Of a stretch of 64,000 nucleotides of DNA, positions 46,516 to 58,132 are shown piece by piece. Below the pieces are notes generated by a model. It made no database searches and was not told the DNA's origin. It worked only from the letters and a program-made list of their open reading frames with translations. Made by a program: the position numbers and the translations under genes. Source of the stretch: Chrysopilus asiliformis (Eukaryota > Arthropoda > Insecta > Diptera > Rhagionidae). Location: the NCBI GenBank assembly GCA_964034945.1, contig OZ035963.1, positions 61,353,182-61,417,181 of the forward strand, read 5' to 3'. The first letter of the stretch is position 1. Each line of letters opens with the position of its first letter.

Positions 46516-47069
46516 TAGGGTGACGTTCCGGAATGGCGGTGACAGTTCCGGATTTATGCATGTTGCCCCGGTGTCCCAGAAACTCACATTTATACCCGGA
46601 TTTATTAATTGAAGTTAAATTTTTTCACGCCAGAAAAAATTACGCAAAAAAAAACTATACTTCGGCTGTGGGTTGATGCAACTTATATTTTTTCGTCTGC
46701 GGCGGATTCCTTTTTTTAAAAAATTTTCTACAAAGAACGTATCTATTTCAAAACATTTCGCCCGCGGCGTATTTGCCTTTATGGAGATTTTTAGAATTTG
46801 CGTTGCCATTATTTATGGAATGTGAGGAGCGCGAAAAACTGAGGTAATTTTCCCCTGGATCTGTGCAGTTCTTGATTTCACTCTGTGCTCCGTACTTTAT
46901 TTAAAATATGTCGCCTGCGGCGCACATTTCGTAATTTTTTTTCCTGGTTTTTGTACAAATAAATATTAATTTGCTATGAAATATTGTTGTTTCGTTGGTG
47001 TTTCGTTTCATCCATTCATCCCCACCCCCACATTTTGTCACGGAATAACCACAAAAAAATGGTCACCAT
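46516..47069 (-). mobile_element. Family C element, inverse orientation
   Basis: Left TAGGGTGACGTTCCGGAATG, right ATGGTCACCATA. Internal modules on the inverse strand (CTGCGGCGGATTCC, CGCCCGCGGCGTATTTG, CGCCTGCGGCGCACATT), and ATTTTGTCACGG close to the right end. No transposase. Same layout as the copy at 9.2 kb, with decayed terminal symmetry. Confidence 0.65.
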
Positions 47070-47123
47070 AGTTCTGACGATTATCATGAAAATTTTGAGG
47101 TGCTTAAATGATGGGGTTTTAAA

Positions 47124-47200
47124 GTTTTGTGGCTTAGTGGGAAGGCACTAAGCTGATAGAGGTTTGGGATCAACTTCAAGTTGTCACACGCTTTTTTTCA
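47124..47200 (+). repeat. tRNA-derived SINE head
   Basis: TGGCTTAGTGG is a full A-box match. A B-box-like GATCAACTTC lies 38 nt downstream, the spacing of an RNA polymerase III internal promoter. It cannot fold as a complete tRNA. A family G core (inverse) follows at 47352. Confidence 0.5.
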
Positions 47201-47499
47201 AATCTGGTACTGTTGGCGATTCTATCAAAGGTTTGTAAAACCTGTAAATCCCTTTCCTATTAATAGACAAGAAATTGATTGCGAAGCCGTAATTTTAAGA
47301 TCCCCAAGAATGATCTCAAAACCCTCGCCAAAGATAGTATTCAATTGGAGAACCTTACAAATGTCACCGTTTCAAGCATGGTTAACAAAATTTGCGTAGG
47401 TTTGTCGTTGTGGTAAATGAGAAAAATTCAAGTTGGATAAACCACCTATGTGAACTTGGCTTGCGAAGTGCGGAAACTCGAAATAAAATGTACATGAAA

Positions 47500-48321
47500 A
47501 AATTGTACTAAAATTGTACTAAATTGTACTGCATTTTTAAAAATTGTACTCGAAAGGATTCGACAGAAATTAAAAATTGAAAAAAGACCAGCCGGCAGTG
47601 TTTTCGGAAGAAATTTTTTTTGATCCAGAATAATTGTACTAAAATTGTACTAAATTGTACCGCAAAGAAAAAAAAGTGTACTAGTACAGTTTTCTCAAAA
47701 ATCGAAAAAAAAAATATTTTTTGGTTTCGGAAGAAATTTTTTTTCGTAGAATAATTGTACTAAAATTGTACTAAATTGTACCACAAAGGAAAAAAGTTGT
47801 ACTCGTTCAGGTTCCTCGGAAATTGAAAAAAATCGAAAAAAACGATTTTTCGCGAGAAATCGACAGTCTTGTTTCGGAAGGAAAAAATGTTTCTGCAGAA
47901 TAATTGTACTAAAATTGTACTAAATTGTACCGCAAAGAAAAAAAAGTGTACTAGTACAGTTTTCTCAAAAATCGAAAAAAAAATATTTTTTTGGTTTCGG
48001 AAGAAATTTTTTTTCGTAGAATAATTGTACTAAAATTGTACTAAATTGTACCACAAAGGAAAAAAATTGTACTCGTTCAGGTTCCTCGGAAATTGAAAAA
48101 AATCGAAAAAAACGATTTCTCGCGAGAAATCGACAGTTTTGTTTCGGAAGGAAAAAATGTTTCTGCAGAATAATTGTACTAAAATTGTACTAAATTGTAC
48201 CGCAAAGAAAAAAAAGTGTACTAGTACAGTTTTCTCAAAAATCGAAAAAAAAATATTTTTTGGTTTCGGAAGAAATTTTTTTTCGTAGAATAATTGTACT
48301 AAAATTGTACTAAATTGTACC
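47500..48321. repeat. Satellite array with 270-bp higher-order unit
   Basis: TAATTGTACTAAAATTGTAC then TAAATTGTAC recurs at 47631, 47752, 47901, 48022, 48171 and 48291. Spacings alternate 121, 149, 121, 149, 120, so two related monomers form a 270-bp unit. Adjacent units are almost identical. The linkers differ between monomer types (AGTGTACTAGTACAGT versus CGTTCAGGTTCCTCGG). The frame 48485-48030 (-) is a by-product of the repeat. Confidence 0.95.
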
Positions 48322-49469
48322 CACCTTGAATTCCAAGACATTCGCTGTTTGTATGTGGAAAACCTTACAAATGTTGTAATCGTTATATATATGTAGTTGT
48401 AAGTACGAAAGGGTGAACCTAAATTTTTATAAAACTTCATTTCTAGAATAAAATAATTGATGTACGTCACAATTTTTAACTCCATTCAAAAAATCGCCAA
48501 AAATTTATGTGGGATGGTGGAGGAGAGGGGCGGGGGATGACATATTTTATAGATGGCCAAATCTTCTACTTGTTGAAAGAAATTTTCACAAATTTAAATT
48601 TGCTTCCAATCAATGGTAGGGCTTTTTCGAATTTCCGATGGAAGAAAATTTAAGACCCAAATTTTAATACCGTCCGGGTGCATTAATCCCTGCTAGGCAG
48701 CTGAGTGATGATTACAGATTAAAAATCGATTTCTATTAAATTCCTGCTCTTCAACTGCCACAGATTTTAAAGCTGTAGTCATAACAACCGGTTTTCCCTG
48801 TATCTATTTTAAAGGTTTTCCTTATAGAAAAAAACTACAGAAAATTCAGCAATGAAAATCGTTTTGGTGTTCTCAATTTATTTGAAATTTTCCCCAAAAG
48901 AAATTTCCCGAAATGAAGTCAAACACCATACGTTTGTATTTTTGTAATACGGATTAAATGAATACAAAATTGCTTAAAGATTGATTCAAATTAAAAACTA
49001 ATTACTCGTCAGATTGCTTTAATTTAGGAATCGTTTTTCTTTTTTTTTCCTACTTCCCTTGTGTAGAAGAAATTTTCATGTATGGAAATGAAAATCATTG
49101 CCTAGACTGGAATCGTATGAATGTCTCTGAACTGGTTAAATGCTATAAGATTATAAAAAACCGGGTCCTCTCTGGCCACAGAAAAAGACATTATCCAGCC
49201 CTTACTACACTTGCTTGTAGCCGCCTCATTTCAGAATTTAGTCTGCCATTAAATGCAATTAAGCAAATGGGTTCTAGAAGCTTAAACCCGGATTTTTTTT
49301 TTGTACCATGCCTGACCATAAAAAGTCTACATCCACTACGTCTACGTTTTAGGGGACTGAAGGTATTATCGGGATAAAAGGGATGCGCTTTTTTATACTT
49401 TTGTTTAGTGCTCGCCATAAAACAGCCACTTGCATTTTTTTTCTGCGGTTGAATTCACAGCAAGCAAGT
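48322..49469. other. Noncoding sequence
   Basis: A family G core (inverse) at 48362, then a family D-like remnant at 48455-48560 (GATGTACGTCACAATTTTT, G-rich centre, GACATATTTTATAGATGG). No gene recognised. The 49078-49377 (+) frame begins with MYGNENHCLDWNRM but has no recognised homology. Confidence 0.4.
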
Positions 49470-49554
49470 GAAATTAACAGAAAAATTGTCGGAAAATCTC
49501 TATGAAGAACTGTGGAAAATGGCATTTTTCCTACAAAGAACGGTAATAGTGGGA
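49470..49554 (+). repeat. 85-bp dispersed duplication, copy 1
   Basis: Starts GAAATTAACAGAAAAATTGT and ends CGGTAATAGTGGGA. It is identical to 50141-50225 except for three substitutions, 671 bp away in direct orientation. One frame reads LYEELWKMAFFLQRTVIVG in both copies. Confidence 0.85.
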
Positions 49555-50140
49555 AAAAAAACTCGCACTCAATGGGAGATTTTTCTTGAATTAGGATTTT
49601 TGTTGGTGCCTTTTCACTTATTTGATTTTCTGTTTTTCAGAGGACATCAAATGTTGGGCCAAAGCCAATTTTGCCTACCAACTAATTAATTTTTTCTTCT
49701 TCTTACTTTTCTTCATAAGATTTCAGTGAAATATTTTCTTATTGAGGAAATCTTTTCTTTCCTTGAATGAAAATATATCTTCTTATCTTAATGCATTCTT
49801 TATTGAAATCAAAAACCTAATTTCAGAGTGATTTGAAATTTAATGATGAATCGAAATGAAGGGTTGAAGTATGCCAAAATATACAGAAAACCTTTGTCAG
49901 GAAAATATAGGGTTTTCCATTTTCAGTGTTCGGATTTTAAAATTGAATAACAAACACACGAAGTGGTCATGAGAGTCGGCTGGATTTTCCGTGGATAGTA
50001 CGAGGTGGAAGGAGGGGAGGGGGGGGAGGCTGGGCATGATATGAACTATATTTATGTATCTTTTGGTAAAAAGCTTCGTCTCAATAGCCTTTCGTCCCTT
50101 TGCTGGCAAAACTTGTTGATATTTTATCAAATAATACGGA

Positions 50141-50225
50141 GAAATTAACAGAAAAATTGTCAAAAAATCTTTATGAAGAACTGTGGAAAATGGCATTTTT
50201 CCTACAAAGAACGGTAATAGTGGGA
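50141..50225 (+). repeat. 85-bp dispersed duplication, copy 2
   Basis: Direct repeat of 49470-49554 with three mismatches. It is immediately followed by a family E copy. The pair may be the flanking remnants of a duplication or the ends of an unrecognised element spanning 49470-50225. Confidence 0.85.
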
Positions 50226-50445
50226 TCTCTAAAAAATTGTAGCTAATATAAATTGGGCGTCGAAAAAAAACAGATTCAAATTAAATAAAATTTTAGCGGT
50301 TTTTACGTACCTTAAACGGTTTTTACGTATCTTTGATGGTTCTCAAGATATTTGAAAAAATATTTTTTTTACATATTTTTTCGGAAACTAAATATTGCAG
50401 AGGAAAGTTTTATATTGATCACAACTGATACCTTTTTTGATACGA
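50226..50445 (-). repeat. Family E repeat, copy 2
   Basis: TTTGATGGTTCTCAAGATAT, TTACATATTTTTTCGGAAAC and ATTGATCACAACTGATACC match the right part of the copy at 17.9-18.0 kb. The microsatellite half is missing. Confidence 0.55.
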
Positions 50446-52020
50446 AAAAACTTTGGTCCGATAACGACGGACAAGATAGTATTTTATAAATTTTCTTTTA
50501 ATGGAAAATATAATATTTTACGTTTCAAAATTGATAAATTTCCAATGCAAAAGAATTCTAATTTAATATCCCGGTTTTGTATAACATTTTTGTCCTGATT
50601 TTATTTATATTTTTTCTATAAAATCTTGGTCAGAATGTATTGAGATAGAAGATCTATTGAAACTGAATTCGAAATCTTATAAACAAGAAAATTGTGAAAT
50701 TTTAGATTATTTTCCAACGTTTGATAATAAAATATATATCCGATGACTCCAGAGTCGGCAGATAATCTGGCTATCTCATCGTACAATATGAGAAGTACGA
50801 CATTGTATAGCATAAATAAACTGGTGACACATAATTTTTATTTCTTATCGCTCCATAGGTAAAACCATCGCACCTGAAACAGAAATTTTATCCATTTCCA
50901 ACGCTGAGAAAAATTCAAAACCATCGAGAAATCGCGAAACGTGATTATGCGACGACAAAACGGTGTAGCAAAATATTCGTTACATAAATTTCAAAGGATA
51001 AAATCTAAGGTCGACAAGGAGATTTCATACGAAATTGATTTTTCCTTACTGCCTGTAGATTCACAAGTTCTCATTTGAGCAGATTTTTTTCAATAAACGT
51101 AATTTAACGCAGGAAAAAAAAGAAATTTCAAATTCTCAAAAGGAATTCTTAAAAAAAAAATTAATAAAAGAAATTCCATCTCGAAAATACCTGAATTAAT
51201 GGAAAAAACCCCAACATTCAATTTTCCGAATGTTGAATTTAAGCTATAGAAAAATAAAAGACATGGACGACTAGGTGGAAAAACGTCACGAACTTAATAA
51301 AATTTCAACCCTTCATCGGATGTTTTTCACCTGACAATGATTTATCAATGCGACAAAAATTACATAAACTCGCTGATCTGCTGTTAGTGAAGATCAAGAA
51401 CCCCTTTTAAAGTCATCTATCAACTTGTGACCTCTTTGAATTCGGCATATAGCAATTTTATTTATTCCTACACCTGACGGCACGATATCCAAATGATAAA
51501 TGAATGTTTTTCCACAATTTTTACCTGGATATGTGGTTAGCAGGTGTTGGGAAACTCGAACATTAGACAATGGATTCAAATTGTGTGTAACTAGCGTGAA
51601 GATAAGTCAATAATCGAAAAAACGGGAACAAGATTTGGAGTACCAAATTTGTTGGGATATCAGGTGTAGATACAGTCGTTATAACCGGTTGATTCATACT
51701 TTTTGAAAAAACCAAAATTAGTTTTTCATCATTTTGAGGCTGTTCATGAAAAACGACGAGAAATCGATTAGCTTTTCATGTTTCAGATTTTTTTTTAATG
51801 ATTGCCCCTCCCTATCCTCCCCCATCTTTCTCTTCACCTTGCCTTCATACAACCAGTTTTGCTCGATACCTTCAAGGATTGAATTTTATAACCATTTTAT
51901 ATATTTTTAAGCCAAAGTATAGAATAGAAGTTGAAAATAAACTCGCTTGGAAATTATTCTTGTAATATAATTCACATATCCAAAAGTTTCGGAAACTTAT
52001 ACCCAAAAATTGGTCTCGGA
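50446..52020. other. Unique noncoding sequence
   Basis: AT-rich, no gene or repeat recognised. Confidence 0.4.
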
Positions 52021-52021
52021 A

Positions 52022-52140
52022 GGGGTGCGGCGGTGTCAAAGGAGAGGGGGGGCAATAGTAGGGGCAGTGTCAAATTGGGAGCGATAGAAGGGGCAGTGTC
52101 AAAGGGGGAGCGGTAGGAGGGGCAGTGTCAAAAGGGAGCA
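52022..52140. repeat. G-rich minisatellite
   Basis: Four units with AGGGGCAGTGTCAAA-type cores at 52031, 52065, 52094 and 52123 (spacing 34, 29, 29). Purine-rich on the plus strand. Confidence 0.85.
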
Positions 52141-53924
52141 AATTGTGTTACCATCCAAAAAATCGAGATTATTTCCAGCAATCTATAATTTCTCAGTGTA
52201 TGATAAAAAATTTACAACAATTTAAAAAAAATCTTTATAAGGCAAGAAATTAACAATTTTTCTATAAAAAAAAAGGTCTTGGGAAAAATATTATTTACGA
52301 CAACAAACTTAAATCCCATTTCCCACAAAATTGACGTATGAAAACTGCAAATGGCACCGCATATTTGTCAAGACTTTAAATCTTCTCCTCCTTTAAAAAA
52401 AAGCATTACCAACATGTTTACTCGTTTGTGAGGAGCTTATCCTTAATTCCATGTTTCTTGACCAAGAAAAATCTACAAATTATCTTCTTATATGTTGGTA
52501 TCAGTGCTAGTCCAAAAGCCAGAGCCCAGACTCGGAAGCATCTCATATGCTTTTATTATTTATGTTTATTGTTGCCGTTAAGATTGTCCGTTGGGGGTTT
52601 TCCACAACATAGCGTCTAAGTAAATGCTTAACTTGGGATAGGGTAGGTACTTGACGAGTGAATAAAATTTCCCTTAACGCTCACATTTAACTTTGTTTGT
52701 TATCATAAAATTTTTGCCACCCAAAATTTGTTTAACTACGCATGTAGGTGGGAGAATTGAATGTTTTGTGGATATTGAAATAAATTTTGAAACATTTTTG
52801 ATGTTTTGGAAATCTAAATTAAAATACTCAAACCATTTAGCTGGTGAAAGGGGAAAGGCGGGTGGGATATCCGATAACAATAAACTTTGACTGCATTCTA
52901 AAATCCTCCATTAAAAATCGAGCGAAAATTTTCTCCTTGTATCCCTAGGAATTGCGCTACGCAGTGCAAAAACTCGTTAAGCTGCACCTGACGAAGGTCT
53001 TCAGTTTAGGAAACCGAATTAGGAATTCGCAAAACTGGCTCCTGGCTAGCAAACCCGTGTAGGCTTCTTTGAAAGAATTTTACAAATGTGAAAAATCAGA
53101 AAATATGGACTTTAAATTTCGCACCAAATATTTTCCAGCAAACTTTAAGAGATGCTTTAAGTTGATCACATCTAAATAAAAATTACAGTAATTTTGTGAA
53201 TTTTCCCACCCAAAAATTTTTATCTACCCACAGCAATTCCCTTGATAATCTTAATAAACCTAAATATAAAATTTCATATATAAATTAAGGATTATTAAAT
53301 TTTGGCAAGTAGGAAAAATATTTCATGAAATTTAATGATTTTACTTTACGACTCATAATTTTATTACAGAAGACATCAAAAAGGTGAAATTGTATAGCTT
53401 TGTTCATGAATTACCATAAAATAAATTCAACTGTTGTGAAGTTGGAAATGGTGGTTGGAAACTTTAATTTTCACATTGCAGCATAAATAATAAATGATAC
53501 GGAATTATATGAATTCTACAACATTGAGGAAACATTTGTAATTCATACTGTAAATTTTCTAAAAACTTCGAAATATTTAAATTCTAGTCCGTTTCCGTTT
53601 CACAGCCCACTTAATTAATGTTCACCGGCCAAATTGTTTATAATTTATGGTGGTCGATTTTTTATGCTTGCCGACGTGCAGTCTGTTTAGTTTTATAGCG
53701 GGGAGGGTTATAATTTGGTCATGCAGTCTATTTTATAAATGTACGATGAATATTTCTGAATCTGGCAAAAAAAAAGAAACTTTAAATTTGTGAGAAATTT
53801 TTTCTCATTTGTCTGGGTTTCTTTGGGCGTCAGAAAATGTAAGACAAAATTTCAGCTCAATCGGTCGAGTGGTTTTCAAGACAGAGATTTTAAAAACGAG
53901 TAAATATATATTGTTCCTTTAGGG
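52141..53924. other. Unique noncoding sequence
   Basis: No gene recognised; very AT-rich from 53160 to 53680. A solitary ACAAATGTG lies near 53090. Confidence 0.4.
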
Positions 53925-54060
53925 ACTGTCCATAAAATACGTAGCACTTTTAGGGCGGCGAGGGATCTGCAGCAGTGTGACGGCGTTGGTCATAAAAAAA
54001 TCGTGGAAAAGCTCGACGAAGGAGAGGGGGTGCAAAAGGCCGAAAATAAGCGTGAAATAT
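53925..54060 (+). repeat. Family D left half
   Basis: GGGACTGTCCATAAAATACG, TAGCACTTTTAGGGCGG, GCAGTGTGACGGCG, AAAAATCGTGGAAAAGCTCG and ACGAAGGAGAGGGGG match the family D block order. The right end is not found; the near-perfect hairpin at 54139 begins about 80 bp further on. Confidence 0.5.
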
Positions 54061-54138
54061 GGACAGCCTCTTACCTAAGACGTTATACTGTGTTTGAAAA
54101 AAAAGAAAACAGTTGCGCAACAACAAATTTTTGCAAAG

Positions 54139-54303
54139 CATCGTCAAACGCCCCTCCCTCCGGCGAAATTAAAATCCTTTATAAATTCTAGGACCAAAAA
54201 CGTAGGGACCTTTTCCTCAGAAGATGGAAAAGGTCTCTATGGTTTTGGTCCTAGAATTTATAAAGGATTTTAATTTCGCCGGAGGGAGGGGCGTTTGACG
54301 ATG
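54139..54303. repeat. Near-perfect 165-bp hairpin
   Basis: The arms 54139-54216 and 54226-54303 (78 bp each) are inverted copies with only a few mismatches near the tip, around a 9-nt loop. The arm includes CATCGTCAAACGCCCCTCCC and ATAAATTCTAGGACCAAAAA. Such symmetry decays quickly, so it is young or maintained. Possible sources are a foldback transposon, a replication template switch, or a hairpin RNA locus. Confidence 0.92.
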
Positions 54304-54384
54304 GAAGAATTGGAAGATTTTTCTAGAGTACCAAACTTCTGAGGCTCCCCAAAATCTTAAGCGCCCCTCCTATGCTTTGCAGCC

Positions 54385-54762
54385 GTATAACCAAAAATGG
54401 TTCGCTGATTATGGGTGAAGGGAAGGGTGGTGGAAAAGGATAGAGAAGGGAGAAGAAATTTTGCTTCAATGTTTTTGCCGCCGCCGGGAAAACTTTTAGA
54501 AACAAACATCCCAATATTGAAACGTATTTAATTAAATACGCCGCAAACGATTTTTTAAGTAAAATGGACGAGAGGCAACTTTTTCTGGGGAACCTGCGCC
54601 GCGGGCGAAAGTTTTTGGGCTTCGAGGTCAATTTTTTGGTGATTATGAAATTACAATTCTTGAATGCATAATTCCGGAACGGAAGTTTAGTTTCCGGGAC
54701 GCCGAAATAACTTCACTAAATCCAAGATTGTTTCGGCCATTCCGGATCGTATGGTAACCATA
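54385..54762 (+). mobile_element. Family C element, copy at 54.5 kb
   Basis: GCCGCCGGGAAAACTTTTAG, ACGCCGCAAACGATTTTTTA, CTGCGCCGCGGGCGAAAGTT, CTTCGAGGTCAATTTTTTGG, AGTTTAGTTTCCGGGACGCC and GGCCATTCCGGATCGTATGG. It is closest to the copy at 3.54-4.01 kb. The left end is unclear. Confidence 0.6.
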
Positions 54763-54769
54763 TATGTAA

Positions 54770-56212
54770 CCTAAATTTTATAACGCCGAATCCCACCAGA
54801 GTGTAGTGAATATGGGAAATACAGGATTTTGCCCTATATATTTTTTTATTCAATTTCAACAAATGCGGGCAAAGATCTGTCTGTTAGTAATTTTATGGGA
54901 TTCTCTCTAAAGTCTGAACGGCATAAATATAAAATGTAATTGCACACTATCCAAGGATAACAAGAGTCTATGAGCTAGACTTGAAAAATACAAATATCAC
55001 ACCATAACTTGTAAATTAATAATTTTTTGGACATGTTCCAACATTCAGTTGAGTTCAGTTCAAGTTACTTTTGTATTTCACCATCCTAAAAGTATGCAAT
55101 GCTTCGTAATATTTACCCAACTCCAGGCGAAATTCATATTCTATGCTATAGTGAGTCTCTATGCTCCTTTACAGCCGTACCACTAAACCATAACAAACAG
55201 CGTCGACCTTTATTATGTCATAACATTTATTATAGGAGGGCGGAAGTCGGGAGTACCAACAAATTCGGAAACCCCTCCTCTCTGTCTCCACTCCGTGGCT
55301 ACAAAGTCTTCAAATAAATATTATGGATTCACAGAGCGCGCCGCGTTTGTCTCTGGACTCCCATATAGAAAATTTCCTATGCAAATATATGTATTCGCAC
55401 AAATAATCTGAATATAAAATTATGCTGTGATATACGTACTTCGAAATGTACTACGATATCGCAATTATTCCCATTTCTACATGTTTGTCTAAAACAAACT
55501 GTGGGAAGAGACGCAAAAAACAAGAGCCTAGAATTTCCATTCCATCAAGCGATTTGTGAGGATTTTTCAACACGGAAACTTTTCTCGAAATTTGATAAAG
55601 TTTTTAAATTAATTAAGTATGTTGGCGGTAATTTTTGTACTTTTTCCATCATCAAAAAAAAAATGGAATAGAGAAAGTCCAGTGAAATGGAGATGAAATT
55701 TTTGGCACAAAAAGTTTTTTTCGACGGAACGAAGGCAGGGGGAGGGAAGAATTTCCGCAGGAAAAAAATACAAATGACAAAAGTTTTTAGTTTTTAGGAT
55801 ATAGTATGACAGGTAGTTTGATTTATAGTGAGAAAGATTTAAAATGTTTAAAATGTTTTTAATTCAAAAGTCCGTTGAACTTTTAGTATAAAAACGGGTA
55901 GAAATGAGATTTTTTTCATGTGCAAACAAAGTTTGGTCGGTGTTTCGACATTGAAAGTGTCTAAACATTAATTCTCTTTTTCACATAATTGGCTTTAAAA
56001 TGCCAAAAACGTTAAAAAAAGCTTTAAAAAGTTGTACAACATTTTGATAATGTCGGAAAATAAATGGCTTCGTTAGATTAATGGAAGAATTATTGTCGAA
56101 TGATAATATTTGTGCCAGCATTTGGAGTGTTATAACTAGCAGAATAATCACGGGGAAAACACCCATTAAATGCGGAGGGAAAGGGGTGCCAGATAGTTTT
56201 TCATCATTGGTA
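54770..56212. other. Unique noncoding sequence
   Basis: No gene recognised. The frame 56280-55981 (-) runs into family G and lacks features. Confidence 0.4.
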
Positions 56213-56700
56213 ACATTTGTGAAGTTAGGATTTAAATCCAGGACAACATTTGTAAGATATATCAGAAGCCTTGAAACCAAACCAGAATCTTCTCAGATTA
56301 AGATCTTTTCAATGATTTTGTTTCCGCAAGTCACGCAAAGAGCTGCCACATTTGTAAGGTTTAGAATCCCTCAACGTCAGATGCAGCGACGACGGTATAA
56401 ACTCAGTGGGTTTTGGCCTCCTCCAAATGAAATTTGATTATAGCTCCTTTATCATAGATTCCGGAATATCGTTTGGTTTGCAACATTTGTGGGGTTCGAA
56501 ATCCCTACAATTGTAAAAGTTCTGAAATCGAGTCTTGGTACTTTCAAAATTTGGCTAGCTCAAAGGTTTCTCAGTCGTTCAGCCACAGCCTTTATTTTAT
56601 GTGGGTTGCAAACCGTAGGGAAATCGCAACATTTGTAACGTTTGGGTTAGCCACAAAACCAGAATCCTTGAAATCGTACTCTAGTTTCTATAAAACTGTA
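56213..56700 (+). repeat. Family G cluster (five copies)
   Basis: ACATTTG cores at 56213, 56246, 56348, 56483 and 56639, all in the plus orientation. Several continue with AA(T)CCCTACAA/CAGAATCC(T)TGAAATC-type sequence. This is the densest family G region in the window. It yields frames reading ATFVRF or ATFVTF. Confidence 0.6.
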
Positions 56701-56719
56701 CGCTGTCCAATTTTTAACA

Positions 56720-56736
56720 GGGGGGGGGGGGGGGGG
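56720..56736. repeat. Poly-G tract (17 nt)
   Basis: An uninterrupted run of G just after the family G cluster. Confidence 0.9.
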
Positions 56737-56759
56737 TAGGGTGAAGGGTAGCGTGCGTG

Positions 56760-58132
56760 CCAGATTGGGTTACTACAATTGCATAAATTTAGAAATATTT
56801 TTTTTGAATTCTGCTAATTTTTAATGAACTTCTTTAGAGTTTCTGTGGTAAAATTAAAATACAGCATTCGGAAAAAATTCCAAGCGTTTCTTAAAAGTAT
56901 TTCAATGGAATTTTCACGAAAAAATTTCAATTAAAAGAAAATCGCTTCATTTTGCAATATTGGGTGTTATGGCATTGAAATTTCCTTCAACAATTTCCCA
57001 TTGTTAAATTTTATTGGTGCATAACTTTCGACACTGGCTGTAAAATCCCCAACAGGACTTAAATTTCTGAAATAAAATCGCTAACAACAACAAAAGCGAT
57101 TCATAAAAATTATAATTATAGTGTAAGTGTCCCTTTTCTTCACACTTTATGAGCGGATTTTAAATTCAATTCACCCGAAAATAACACTAAAATTCGCGTC
57201 TTTTCATACAAGAGAATTTTTCCACGCTATCTCTTCATCATAATGATTTTCACGTCCGTTTTCATATAACAAATACGAAACAACAACAAAAAAACCCCAT
57301 GAATACAGATATTTTGGCAAATATATGTAGTTGGGTTTAAGGGCCATTGCTACATGAGTGAAAATATTAAGATAGTACAACCACGAAATAGTAGTAAGGG
57401 CTCATAGAGCTAAATTTTCCGTTCGTAAAGCCGCTTTTTATGGAAAAATTGCGATCATTATGTGATGCTATATGGCAGAGCTTTATATTTACTTAGAATA
57501 ATAAAATTCAAGTCATACATTCCCGGGTTAGAGCCGGGTTAGAGGGGCGGGGGGGCTTTTTCTACACTTACTCTCTTAACCACTTGTTCGGTGCTATACC
57601 AGCGAAATACCACCCAAAAATCAAGCAAAGACATGAAAAATAAGAATAGAAAAACGGAAATAGGAGAAAAAAAACGTTTTAGCATTTGTGGAAAGAAATT
57701 TGCGATGGAGTCAGAATCTTCTTAAGGGCTGCAATCACAAACCGTTGTACAAACGGTGGCGCAAAAGAGAATGTGCGCGGGTGGGTGGTGTATACAGACC
57801 TTAAATGTACCCCACAGCCTATGTTATATAATTTGTTATCACAAAACGTAAAAGGAGCAAAAAAAATTATGATTTATGGGCGACGTCAGGAATGTAACTT
57901 GATGAAATAAAATTAGGGTTGCATGCAGTCATACATACGCGAAAATATCGATATATCACTCAGAAGAGCCACAGCTTTACTATGTCGTCAGAGGCGTAAA
58001 TAGGCCGAGGCTAACAATTGCAGATGCGTAGGGGTTAGTTTCAGGAGGAGGAGGCATGGGAAGACAGAATTGCTGATACAGTCAACATATCTTAATCGAT
58101 ATATCGCCAATTTAGTTCAAGAGTCGATTTTA
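56760..58132. other. Noncoding sequence
   Basis: AT-rich, no gene or repeat recognised. The frame 57686-57910 (+) shows no domain. Confidence 0.4.

Noticed and set aside
48030..48485. 151-codon minus-strand frame rich in Phe and Val
   Set aside because: It lies largely in the 270-bp satellite and repeats with it (VQFSTILVQLF).
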